5,941 bases of DNA from Opitutaceae bacterium (GCA_031266495.1 JAISAX010000286.1:1-5941); one strand, 5' to 3'; counted from the first letter of the stretch, positions 1-5,456 are shown. A program made the numbers and translations. Notes: generated by a model not told the origin, from the sequence alone.

Positions 1-415
1 ACCTGCCGCCACGAACGTCCCCCCCCCCGCCCCCCCGCCTCCGTCCGATCTCGGCTACCTCGAAGCCGTTTACCATCTCTATTCGATCGAGAAAAAAACC
101 GCAGCCCCCGTCATCCTCCGCCTGCGCACCGCCAACCGTACCGACGCCGTCACCCTCCCCTCGCTGACGCCCGTCTGGCGCTCCTGCGAACTCCAGGAAC
201 GCGAAATTTTTGATCTCTACGGCATCATCTTCGAAGGCCACCCCGACCTCCGCCGCCTCCTCATGTGGGACGAGTACAAAGACCACCCCATGCGCAAAGA
301 CTACACCTCCCCCGACGACTACGAATGGGAACCCACACCGCACGATGAAGTGCTCGTCCGGGCCAAGGCCCATTATCCCGCGACACCGGTGAATGCAGAA
401 AACACCGAACGCTGA
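1..415 (+). CDS. nuoC: NADH-quinone oxidoreductase subunit C (NuoC), 5'-truncated by the window edge
   Basis: NuoC (30-kDa subunit family) is a peripheral-arm subunit of complex I. It packs against NuoD, NuoB and NuoI at the cytoplasmic face of the membrane and carries no cofactor. The reading frame starts at base 2 and gives 137 codons to TGA at 413-415. Family landmarks are AVYHLYSIEKK near residues 22-32, the signature ERE-IFDLYGI-F-GHPDLRRLL, and the C-terminal PMRKDY. The first visible residues are very Pro-rich (VPPPAPPPPS) and are encoded by runs of 10 and 7 C, which is unusual here and prone to sequencing error. The last codons (NAENTER and stop) fall in a 7-bp repeat array, so the natural C-terminus may have been altered. 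The stop lies 21 bp before the chosen nuoD start, as expected for one operon. Identity is secure; the upstream part is missing. Confidence 0.95.
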   Translation, partial: PAATNVPPPAPPPPSDLGYLEAVYHLYSIEKKTAAPVILRLRTANRTDAVTLPSLTPVWRSCELQEREIFDLYGIIFEGHPDLRRLLMWDEYKDHPMRKDYTSPDDYEWEPTPHDEVLVRAKAHYPATPVNAENTER

Positions 416-431
416 ACATTGAATACCGAAC
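404..431 (-). repeat. 7-bp tandem repeat array, inverted copy (left arm)
   Basis: Read on the minus strand, this is four heptamers of the type GTTCGGT, GTTCAGC, ATTCAAT, GTTCGGT, followed by GTT. It is related to the array at 513-540 but in inverted orientation. Over 39 aligned positions I count 28 identities by eye, and all but one of the mismatches are transitions. It contains the nuoC stop codon and ends just before the nuoD ATG. In RNA the two arms could pair imperfectly around an 80-nt loop holding the nuoD start region; that pairing is an inference. Confidence 0.75.
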
Positions 432-436
432 ACCCA

Positions 437-1723
437 ATGTCCGAACCATCGCAACCCTTGCCAGCGCCACTCATCCCGCCGCCCGACGACGCGCAGCGTC
501 GCCCCGGGCAACGTTCAGTGTTCAGCGTTCAGTGTTCAGCGTTTTCCGATCTTTCCGCCGCCGCCGCTGCTACCGCCGCCCCGGTCCCGCCCGCCGTCCG
601 TCCCGTCCACGACCATTACCACGGCGATCTCCTCGAAATCTCGATGGGGCCGCACCACCCCTCGACGCACGGCGTCTTCCGGATGATGGCCACGCTCGAC
701 GGCGAAATTGTCGTCAAACTCAAACCCGTTTTCGGATACCTCCACCGCAACCACGAAAAACTCGCCGAGAACACCACCTACCTCGCCAGCATCCCCTACA
801 CCGACCGCCTCGACTACCTCTCCTCGCTCACCAACAACTGGGCCTACGTCCATGCCGTCGAAAAACTCGCCGGCCTCACCATCCCCGAACGCGGCGAATA
901 CGTCCGCGTCATCGTCGGCGAACTCGCCCGCCTCATCAACCACGCCTGCCTCGTCGGCTTCCTCCTCAACGACCTCGGCACCTCCTTCACCCCGCTCCTC
1001 TACTCGCTGCGCGAACGCGAACGCATGCTCGACCTCATCGAAGAGCTCACCGGCTCCCGCATGATGTGCAACTACATGCGCTTTGGTGGCGTCCGCGTTG
1101 ACCTCTCCGACGCCTGGCTCGCCAAACTCAAAACCTACCTCGAAAACGACTTCGCCCGCTACCTCGACGAACAGGACGCCCTCCTCACCACCAACGAAAT
1201 CCTCCTCGCCCGCACGCAAGGCGCCGGCATTCTCCCCGCCGCGCTCGCCATCAACGCCGGCATCACCGGCCCCATGCTCCGCGCCAGCGGCGTCCCCTAT
1301 GATATCCGAAAAGTGGATACATATTCCATTTACGACCGCTTCGATTTCCGCGTCCCCCTCGGCGCCCACGGCGACACCTACGACCGCTACATGATGCGCA
1401 TGCTCGAAATGCGTGAATCCGTAAAAATACTACAAAAAGCCCTGCGCGACATCCCCGCCGGACCCGTCACCGACCCGAAGGCCAAATCCCGCGGCCTCCG
1501 CCCCAAGGCCGGCGAAGCCTACGCCCGCATCGAAGGTCCCAAAGGCGAACTCGGATTCCACCTCGTCAGCGACGGCACGCCGCAACCGTACCGCTACCGC
1601 ATCCGGCCGCCCTCGCTCATCAACCTCACCGTGCTCGAAGACATGTGCATCGGCGGCACGCTTGCCGACGCCGTCATCACCCTCGGCAGCGTGGACATCG
1701 TCCTCGGCGAAGTGGACCGATAA
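437..1723 (+). CDS. nuoD: NADH-quinone oxidoreductase subunit D (NuoD, 49-kDa subunit)
   Basis: NuoD forms, with NuoB, the quinone-reduction site at the base of the peripheral arm of complex I. The product is 428 aa from ATG 437. Visible landmarks are EISMGPHHPSTHGVFRM (residues about 67-83), the ENTTYLASIPYTDRLDYLSS block, FTPLLYSLRERERMLDLIEELTG, NYMRFGGVR, and the C-terminal GGTLADAVITLGSVDIVLGEVDR region that ends the family. A TTG at 419 is in frame, but ATG 437 is preferred because 419 lies in a repeat and overlaps nothing conserved. Even from 437 about 60 residues precede the conserved core. They are Pro/Ala-rich and include SVFSVQCSAFS, encoded by the 7-bp repeat array. NuoD is separate from NuoC, unlike the fused NuoCD of E. 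coli. The true start could lie downstream, for example GTG 518; no Shine-Dalgarno site helps to decide. Confidence 0.96.
   Translation: MSEPSQPLPAPLIPPPDDAQRRPGQRSVFSVQCSAFSDLSAAAAATAAPVPPAVRPVHDHYHGDLLEISMGPHHPSTHGVFRMMATLDGEIVVKLKPVFGYLHRNHEKLAENTTYLASIPYTDRLDYLSSLTNNWAYVHAVEKLAGLTIPERGEYVRVIVGELARLINHACLVGFLLNDLGTSFTPLLYSLRERERMLDLIEELTGSRMMCNYMRFGGVRVDLSDAWLAKLKTYLENDFARYLDEQDALLTTNEILLARTQGAGILPAALAINAGITGPMLRASGVPYDIRKVDTYSIYDRFDFRVPLGAHGDTYDRYMMRMLEMRESVKILQKALRDIPAGPVTDPKAKSRGLRPKAGEAYARIEGPKGELGFHLVSDGTPQPYRYRIRPPSLINLTVLEDMCIGGTLADAVITLGSVDIVLGEVDR
513..540 (+). repeat. 7-bp tandem repeat array inside the nuoD 5' end (right arm)
   Basis: Four perfect-register heptamers are visible, GTTCAGT and GTTCAGC alternating twice, followed by GTT. 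The array is 28 bp, not a multiple of three, yet the frame stays open and gives SVFSVQCSAF near NuoD residues 27-36. It is the inverted partner of 404-431. Because it sits in the non-conserved N-terminal extension of NuoD, it looks like a repeat that was inserted and tolerated. Confidence 0.85.
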
Positions 1724-2090
1724 CCTCAAAACACCCGTCATGAAAACGTCCGACATCGAAGTGCTCTTTGTCGCAGGTTTCGGCCCCATCCCCCAAGCCG
1801 GGCCGGAAAGCAAATCCCTCTACCTCGACACGCTGAAGCTGCCCCTCCAGCCGATGGAAGGACACCCCGGCCATTATTTTACCGGAAACAACACCCTGCC
1901 GGGTGCGAAATACTTTTCCCTTTGGCCGCTTCATGAAGCAGCCCGGTCCTGCTTCGGTACGCCGCACTGGCCCGACGACATCCCCATCCCGCAAGCCTGG
2001 CTCGAATTTGACGTCGCCGACATGACGGTCGCCACTGAACAACTCAAGAAACAAGGCTACCGCCTGCTCGTAGAAAACCGCACCGAACCC

Positions 2091-2093
2091 TAG
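2091..2093 (+). other. In-frame amber codon in the VOC gene (Trp position)
   Basis: TAG follows the codons for RTEP and precedes the codons for GQTVTRFLSPEG without any frame change. One G-to-A difference from TGG would restore the Trp expected in this family. The base before it is C (CCCTAGGGC). Confidence 0.85.
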
Positions 2094-2252
2094 GGCCAGA
2101 CCGTCACCCGCTTCCTCAGCCCGGAAGGATTGTTGATCGGCATCACGCACACGCCCTGGTTACGAAAAGAACAAGCCACCGCCAACGCCCCTGCCACCGC
2201 CGCCCCAGCCACCGCAACACCTATGGGAGGTTCTGAAAATTCATTTTTGAAC

Positions 2253-2290
2253 AGAAGGAAACGAAGAGAACGAAGGGAAAACAAAGAAGA
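2253..2290 (+). repeat. Purine-rich 9-bp degenerate tandem repeat
   Basis: Nearly all-purine DNA with about four degenerate 9-bp units, such as GAAACGAAG, AGAACGAAG and GGAAAACAA. It stands out from the C-rich surroundings and lies just after the VOC gene. In the VOC frame it encodes a run of Arg, Lys and Glu. It resembles an intergenic repeat more than coding sequence. Confidence 0.6.
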
Positions 2291-2346
2291 CCATGAATGA
2301 TCAGGGATTTATTCCAATTAAATTACTGATGGTACGCATTCCGGAG

Positions 2347-2429
2347 GTAGGGGAGTCGCTTGCGACGCCCGCGCCAGCGGGACGTAATGGCGATGCTCCA
2401 AGGTCTTCGCGGGCTCCCGCCTGCGTAAC
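2347..2429 (+). repeat. REP element 1, with head hairpin and tail
   Basis: The head (2347-2383) starts GTAGGGGAGTCGC and contains GTCGC-TT-GCGAC. The stem extends to GGG/CCC (2351-2370) across one A/G mismatch. The tail holds a second small hairpin, GCGGG-CT-CCCGC (2409-2420), and ends TCCCGCCTGCGTAAC (2415-2429). The same head type and an identical 15-nt tail occur at 5059-5096 and 5433-5447, which defines a repeated element with shared ends and different interiors (83 bp here). It is probably mobilised by a REP-associated transposase such as the one at 3208-3807. The short frames across it are judged non-coding. Confidence 0.8.
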
Positions 2430-2441
2430 ATCAGAACCGCA

Positions 2442-2487
2442 CCTCCCGCACCTCCTCTTCCTCCCGCACCTCCCGCTTCCTCCCGCA
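2442..2487 (+). repeat. Pyrimidine-rich 9-bp repeat upstream of nuoI
   Basis: Units of CCTCCCGCA occur at 2442-2450, 2460-2468 and 2479-2487, with the variants CCTCCTCTT (2451-2459) and CCTCCCGCT (2469-2477). This low-complexity tract ends 28 bp before the nuoI ATG and leaves no room for a purine-rich ribosome binding site near it. The 2301-2515 interval otherwise holds only REP element 1. Confidence 0.65.
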
Positions 2488-2515
2488 TCCTGATTTTCAC
2501 CACTCAACTCACACC

Positions 2516-3211
2516 ATGTTCGGCACCGGCATCATCAAAGGACTCGTCGTCACCGCCAAAAACCTCATTGGCAGCTATCACGACCCGCGCCGCCTCACCA
2601 CCGTTCAGTATCCCGAACAGCGCATCGCGATTCCGGAAAACTTTCGCAGCTTTCCCTTTCTCGTTTTCGACGAGACCGAGGGGAAAACCCCGGTGGACGG
2701 ACTCCGCTGCGTCGCCTGCAAGATTTGCGAGAAGGAATGTCCCCCGCAGTGCATTTACATCGTCCCCGAGCGCGACGGGAAAGGCAAAGCCCTCAAGAAG
2801 CCGGCGATTTTCGACATTGATTTTTCCGTTTGCATGGGCTGCGGACTTTGCGCCGAGTCGTGTCCCTTCGACTCGATAAAAATGGATCACCACTACGAGA
2901 TCACGGCGGACAACCGTTACGAAGGACTCCTCGTTCACCGCGACCAGCTCGCCAAATCCAACGCGTACTACAACCGGATCCGCCCCGTCGAAGCCGCCGC
3001 CGTCGATGCCGCGTTAGCCGAAGCCAGACGCAAGGCCGAAGAACGCGCCGCCGCCAAAGCCCGTGTCGCCCAAGTAGGGGCTTCGCTCGCGAAGCCCGCG
3101 CCCGTGCCCGCCCCTGCGCCCGCCGCCATCGCCTCATCCGCCGTCTCATCCGCCGTCTCATCCGCCCCCCCCACCTCATCCCCTCCTCCGCCATCTCCCC
3201 CCGCCGCATGA
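2516..3211 (+). CDS. nuoI: NADH-quinone oxidoreductase subunit I (NuoI, two [4Fe-4S] ferredoxin-type)
   Basis: NuoI passes electrons through two tetranuclear clusters (N6a and N6b) towards NuoB and quinone in the peripheral arm. Both binding motifs are complete: C65-x2-C68-x2-C71-x3-C75-P and C106-x2-C109-x2-C112-x3-C116-P, with CIYIVPERDGKGK between them. The conserved core continues to about residue 156 (AYYNRIRP). From about residue 158 the protein becomes an Ala/Arg/Glu-rich helix. From V187 it becomes a low-complexity Ala/Pro/Ser tail to residue 231, longer than the usual 160-180 aa. V187-A195 (VGASLAKPA) are the translation of a REP hairpin, and SSAVSSAVSSA comes from a 12-bp tandem repeat. 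The tail therefore looks acquired along with the adjacent transposase. The stop overlaps the transposase start (ATGA). Start ATG 2516 fits the family N-terminus. Confidence 0.96.
   Translation: MFGTGIIKGLVVTAKNLIGSYHDPRRLTTVQYPEQRIAIPENFRSFPFLVFDETEGKTPVDGLRCVACKICEKECPPQCIYIVPERDGKGKALKKPAIFDIDFSVCMGCGLCAESCPFDSIKMDHHYEITADNRYEGLLVHRDQLAKSNAYYNRIRPVEAAAVDAALAEARRKAEERAAAKARVAQVGASLAKPAPVPAPAPAAIASSAVSSAVSSAPPTSSPPPPSPPAA
3074..3100 (+). repeat. REP element 2, translated inside the nuoI tail
   Basis: Starts GTAGGGGCTTCGC and ends AAGCCCGCG, with a perfect 9-bp stem GGGCTTCGC (3078-3086) / GCGAAGCCC (3089-3097) and loop TC. It is 27 bp, a multiple of three, and gives VGASLAKPA in NuoI. It is the mirror partner of the REP at 3776-3802, and the two bracket the transposase. 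Confidence 0.9.
3131..3163 (+). repeat. 12-bp tandem repeat in the nuoI 3' end
   Basis: GCCGTCTCATCC occurs twice (3140-3151 and 3152-3163), preceded by a partial copy GCCTCATCC (3131-3139). It encodes repeated Ser-Ser-Ala-Val. It is a short slippage-prone repeat in the non-conserved tail. Confidence 0.7.
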
Positions 3212-3807
3212 CCCCCTCCCCCCAGACACGGCATCCCGTCCGCCAAACGGATAACCTTCGCCGCGGACGAATCTCGCAACCGGACGCCCGTTATTTTGTC
3301 ACATTCGTCACCCAGGACCGCACCCCCTGGCTTGCCGCACCGGAAAGCGCGCGAACAGCCCTCCGCATCCTCCGGACAGGTCACGACGCCAGCGACTGGA
3401 CGCTGGAAATCGCGACCTGCATGCCCGATCATCTCCACGTCCTGTTTTCACTTTCCGGCCCCCGGCTCACCATCGGGCAATGTGTGGCGCGCTGGAAATT
3501 CCAGATACGCCAGGCGACCAATCCCGCCAACCAATGGCAGCGGAATTTTTGGGAACACCGGCTGTATCCCGATGAAGACCACGAGCGCTACGCTCTCTAT
3601 ATTTTTCTCAACCCCTGGCGTGCGGGCCTTTTGCCGCTTGCCGAAGCCTGGCCGCATACCTGGATGCCCACCCCCTGGCGGTTCCGGTTCACACAGCACC
3701 TCACACCCGGAGCCACTCCGCCGGCGGAGTGGCTTCGCGACTACGAATCCCGATTCGGGATGATTCACACCCGCTCGCGGGCTTCGCAAGCGAAGCCCCT
3801 ACCCTGA
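3208..3807 (+). CDS. REP-associated tyrosine transposase (RAYT, Y1/HUH family)
   Basis: The 199-aa protein has the features of the IS200-like Y1 transposases associated with REP sequences: RYFVTFVTQDR (28-38), the HUH metal-binding motif in MPDHLHVLFSL (H75-L-H77), and WEHRLY (115-120). YALYIFLNPWRAGL (128-141) follows, where Y131 of the YIFLNP motif is the likely nucleophile. Such enzymes cut and join single-stranded DNA at REP hairpins; they move REPs and appear to serve the host genome. Start ATG 3208 overlaps the nuoI TGA, and the conserved region begins only 20-30 residues later. The C-terminus, after about residue 165, is encoded by palindromes (3711-3734 and 3776-3802). The gene lies between two inverted REPs and interrupts nuoI-nuoH. 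All catalytic motifs look intact. Confidence 0.92.
   Translation: MTPSPQTRHPVRQTDNLRRGRISQPDARYFVTFVTQDRTPWLAAPESARTALRILRTGHDASDWTLEIATCMPDHLHVLFSLSGPRLTIGQCVARWKFQIRQATNPANQWQRNFWEHRLYPDEDHERYALYIFLNPWRAGLLPLAEAWPHTWMPTPWRFRFTQHLTPGATPPAEWLRDYESRFGMIHTRSRASQAKPLP
3711..3734. repeat. Perfect 24-bp palindrome near the transposase 3' end
   Basis: AGCCACTCCGCC is followed at once by GGCGGAGTGGCT, a perfect 12+12 palindrome. A second palindromic stretch, ATCCCGA-T-TCGGGAT (about 3748-3762), follows it and then the inverted REP at 3776-3802. Three hairpin-forming blocks within about 90 bp suggest a clustered REP/BIME structure used as transposase substrate. Confidence 0.8.
3776..3802 (-). repeat. 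REP element 3, inverted, at the transposase stop
   Basis: Reverse complement of REP element 2 apart from the loop: stem GGGCTTCGC (3779-3787) / GCGAAGCCC (3790-3798), loop AA on this strand, and the GTAGG end at 3798-3802 on the minus strand. It encodes the last transposase residues (ending AKPLP) and stops 20 bp before the nuoH ATG. Confidence 0.9.
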
Positions 3808-3821
3808 ACCCTCCACCGCCC

Positions 3822-5021
3822 ATGCTTGAACGCCTTCCCATCACACTCCGCGACCGGTTTCTCGACGCGATCCTTCCCGCCGCCGACGCCGCCCCCCTCC
3901 TGCGCTGGTTCGCCATCGCGCTCATCGCGATCATCTCCATCCTCACCGTCTTCGGCCTGCTCTTCGCCTTCACGACCGTCGCGGAACGCAAGCTCCTCGG
4001 ACGTTTCCAGAACCGCCTCGGCCCCAACCGCACCGGCCCCTTCGGCCTCATGCAGCCCTTTGCCGACGCCATAAAAGCCCTGACCAAGGAAGACCTCGTT
4101 CCGTCCACCGCCGACAAACTGCTCCACTTCCTCGCCCCCTGCTGCGCCGTCTTCTTTGCGCTCCTCGGCCTCGCGGTCATCCCCTGCGGAAAATACCTCA
4201 CCGCGCTCGATCTCGACGCCGGCCTCCTCTACTTCTTCGCCGCCGGCGCCGCCACCGAACTCGCCCTCTTCATGGCCGGCTGGTCCAGCCACAACAAATA
4301 CTCGCTCCTCTCCGCCATGCGCGCCCTCGCGCAACTCATCAGCTTCGAACTCCCGCTGCTGCTCGCCGTCGTCCCTGTTGTCATGGCCGCTGGCGCCCTC
4401 TCGCTTCCCGCGATTGTCGCCGCGCAGGGCGGCTGGACCCTCGGCGGCCTCCTTCCCCACTGGCACATCCTCACGCCCTGGGGCCTCGCCGGAGCCGGCA
4501 TTTTTCTCGTCGCCGCCCTCGCCGAAACCAACCGCTGCCCCTTCGACCTTCCGGAAGGCGAGAGCGAGATCATCGCCGGACACCTCACCTAGTATTCGGG
4601 CTTCAAGTACGCGCTCTTTTTCATGGGCGAGTATTTCGGCATCACCGCCCTTGCCGGCCTCGGCGTCACGCTCTTCCTCGGCGGCTGGCAAGCCCCCTGC
4701 GCGTTTTTGCAATTTATCCCCGGCTATGTCTGGTTTGGGGCGAAACTCGTCGCCGTCCTGTTTCTCTTCATCTGGGTGAGGGCCACGCTCCTGCGCCTGC
4801 GAATCGACCAGCTCATGAAATTCGCGTGGAAATTTCTGATACCGCTCGCGCTGATCAACCTCGCCGCCGCCGCCTTCTGGCTGCTCACGCCAGGCTGGAC
4901 CGGCCCCCTCTTCCTTGCGGTCCGCTGGCTCGTCGCCCTCGCCATTGTGGGCGTCCCGTATGTCCACATTGCCCGCCGCCTCGGCGCCGGCCTCGGCCCC
5001 CGTACCTATCGCTATGCGTGA
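3822..5021 (+). CDS. nuoH: NADH-quinone oxidoreductase subunit H (NuoH), interrupted by an in-frame TAG
   Basis: NuoH (ND1 homologue) is the membrane subunit that forms the quinone-access chamber and joins the peripheral and membrane arms. The frame from ATG 3822 to TGA 5019-5021 is 399 codons plus stop. It shows a hydrophobic helix at residues 26-53, AERK (54-57), GRFQNRLGPNRTGPFG (60-75), GLMQPFADAIKALTKED (75-91), several further membrane helices, AETNRCPFDLPEGESE (about 234-249), and YSGFKYALFFMGEY after the interruption. TAG at 4590-4592 (codon 257) replaces the Glu of the conserved HTEYSG motif; the frame is otherwise undisturbed. As written, the cell would make a 256-aa fragment lacking the last three or so helices, and an ATG at 4623 could start the rest. 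Loss of NuoH would disable complex I, so sequence error, readthrough or recent inactivation are the options. The start lies 14 bp after the transposase stop. Confidence 0.9.
4590..4592 (+). other. In-frame amber codon in nuoH (Glu position)
   Basis: The codons around it read ...IIAGHLT-TAG-YSGFKYALFF..., where the family has Glu before Tyr-Ser. A single G-to-T difference from GAG would restore it. The preceding bases are CC, as at the other in-frame TAG at 2091. Confidence 0.9.
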
Positions 5022-5058
5022 AGAACCCGATTACGACCTGAAGTTACGCGGATCGACT

Positions 5059-5096
5059 GTAGGAGCGTCGCTTGCGACGCCCGCGTCAGCCGGACG
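5059..5096 (+). repeat. REP element 4 (head)
   Basis: Starts GTAGGAGCGTCGC; the stem is GCGTCGC (5065-5071) / GCGACGC (5074-5080) with loop TT, followed by CCGCGTCAGCCGGACG. Compared with REPs 2 and 3, the stem has T:A replaced by G:C at matching positions, so pairing is kept. It lies 37 bp after the nuoH stop. Confidence 0.88.
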
Positions 5097-5103
5097 AACC
5101 GGA

Positions 5104-5388
5104 GCAACATTCCACCGTCATCGGGGCGATTTCCGCAGCCACCGGGAAACACTTCCACAGCCACCGGGGAAAGACACCAGGATCATTGCACAAAACCCCA
5201 CGGCCATCGGGGAAAACTCCACGAGCACGAAAGGATTTTCCACCGCCATTGCGGAAAATTCCACGAACCACGAGAAAAACGCTACGGCTCCCGGGGAAAA
5301 CTCCACGGACATGGCGGAATTTTCCACAGTCATTGAGGAAAACCCCGCGGCCATTGAGGAAAACGCCACAGGCATCGGGGAGAATGAA
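5104..5388. repeat. 21-bp minisatellite, about 13 degenerate copies
   Basis: Units follow the pattern GGAAAACTCCACGGCCATCGG with much variation and constant 21-bp spacing. In one + frame they translate as heptads such as ENSTAIG, AENSTNH and GENSTDM; on the minus strand they read as VEFSPMA-like heptads. The 5' copies are more diverged than the 3' ones. Open frames on both strands are a by-product of the period, and no start with a ribosome binding site supports a protein. Confidence 0.85.
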
Positions 5389-5397
5389 GTAACGCGA

Positions 5398-5433
5398 AGC
5401 CGGAGCGGCGGCATTCCTGCCGCCGCTCCGGTT
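5398..5433. other. Strong GC-rich hairpin
   Basis: CCGGAGCGGCGGCA (5400-5413) pairs perfectly with TGCCGCCGCTCCGG (5418-5431) around the loop TTCC, and G-U and A-U pairs extend the stem to 5398/5433. No T-run follows, so it does not look like a standard intrinsic terminator. It could slow polymerase or protect an mRNA end between nuoH and nuoJ, or be the structural end of the REP-bounded element. Confidence 0.8.
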
Positions 5434-5456
5434 CCCGCCTGCGTAACCCCGGTTTG

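Larger units (their letters stand above)
1740..2300 (+). pseudogene. VOC/glyoxalase-like protein gene, interrupted by an in-frame TAG
   Basis: The intact part (1740-2093) encodes 117 aa beginning MKTSDIEVLFVAGFGPI. It continues with KYFSLWPLHEAARSCFGTPHWPDDIPIPQAWLEFDV and ends RLLVENRTEP before TAG. The same frame then gives GQTVTRFLSPEGLLIGITHTPW, so the expected family ending EPWGQTV...SPEG is present with TAG in place of the Trp codon. I recognise the pattern of small stand-alone vicinal-oxygen-chelate proteins. Their substrate is usually unknown, and I assign no reaction. After the natural end (about 2165) the frame runs on through an Ala/Thr-rich stretch and a highly charged tail made of 9-bp repeats to TGA 2298-2300. 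The gene starts 16 bp after nuoD, co-oriented, but VOC proteins are not complex I subunits. It is either truncated, misread by sequencing, or completed by readthrough. Confidence 0.8.
5059..5447 (+). repeat. Composite REP-bounded element carrying a minisatellite and a hairpin
   Basis: The 389-bp block begins with a REP head and ends with the same 15-nt tail (TCCCGCCTGCGTAAC, 5433-5447) as the 83-bp element at 2347-2429. Between the shared ends lie the 21-bp repeat array and a long hairpin instead of the short spacer of the other copy. The nuoH-nuoJ gap (5022-5521, 500 bp) is filled by this element and the A/T-rich repeats. I see no convincing gene in it, although several frames are open because the repeat period is a multiple of three. 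Confidence 0.7.

Noticed and set aside
419..436. TTG 419 as the nuoD start
   Set aside because: It lies inside the repeat array, and the six residues gained are repeat-encoded; ATG 437 is the simpler choice.
536..1369. Long minus-strand frame opposite nuoD (277 aa), and the similar 400-aa one opposite nuoH (3765-4967)
   Set aside because: Both are antisense shadows caused by strong codon bias in C-rich genes, with Gly/Glu/Val-rich nonsense composition.
2293..2493. Short + frame of 66 aa upstream of nuoI
   Set aside because: Its residues are the translation of REP element 1 and the CCTCCCGCA repeats, with no conserved content.
5104..5388. CRISPR array
   Set aside because: Units are contiguous and degenerate with a 21-bp period. 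There are no constant repeats separated by unique spacers, and no cas genes.
5118..5414. Minus-strand frame of VEFSPMA-like heptads (98 aa)
   Set aside because: It is a by-product of the 21-bp period of the minisatellite; no promoter, start context or homology is apparent.
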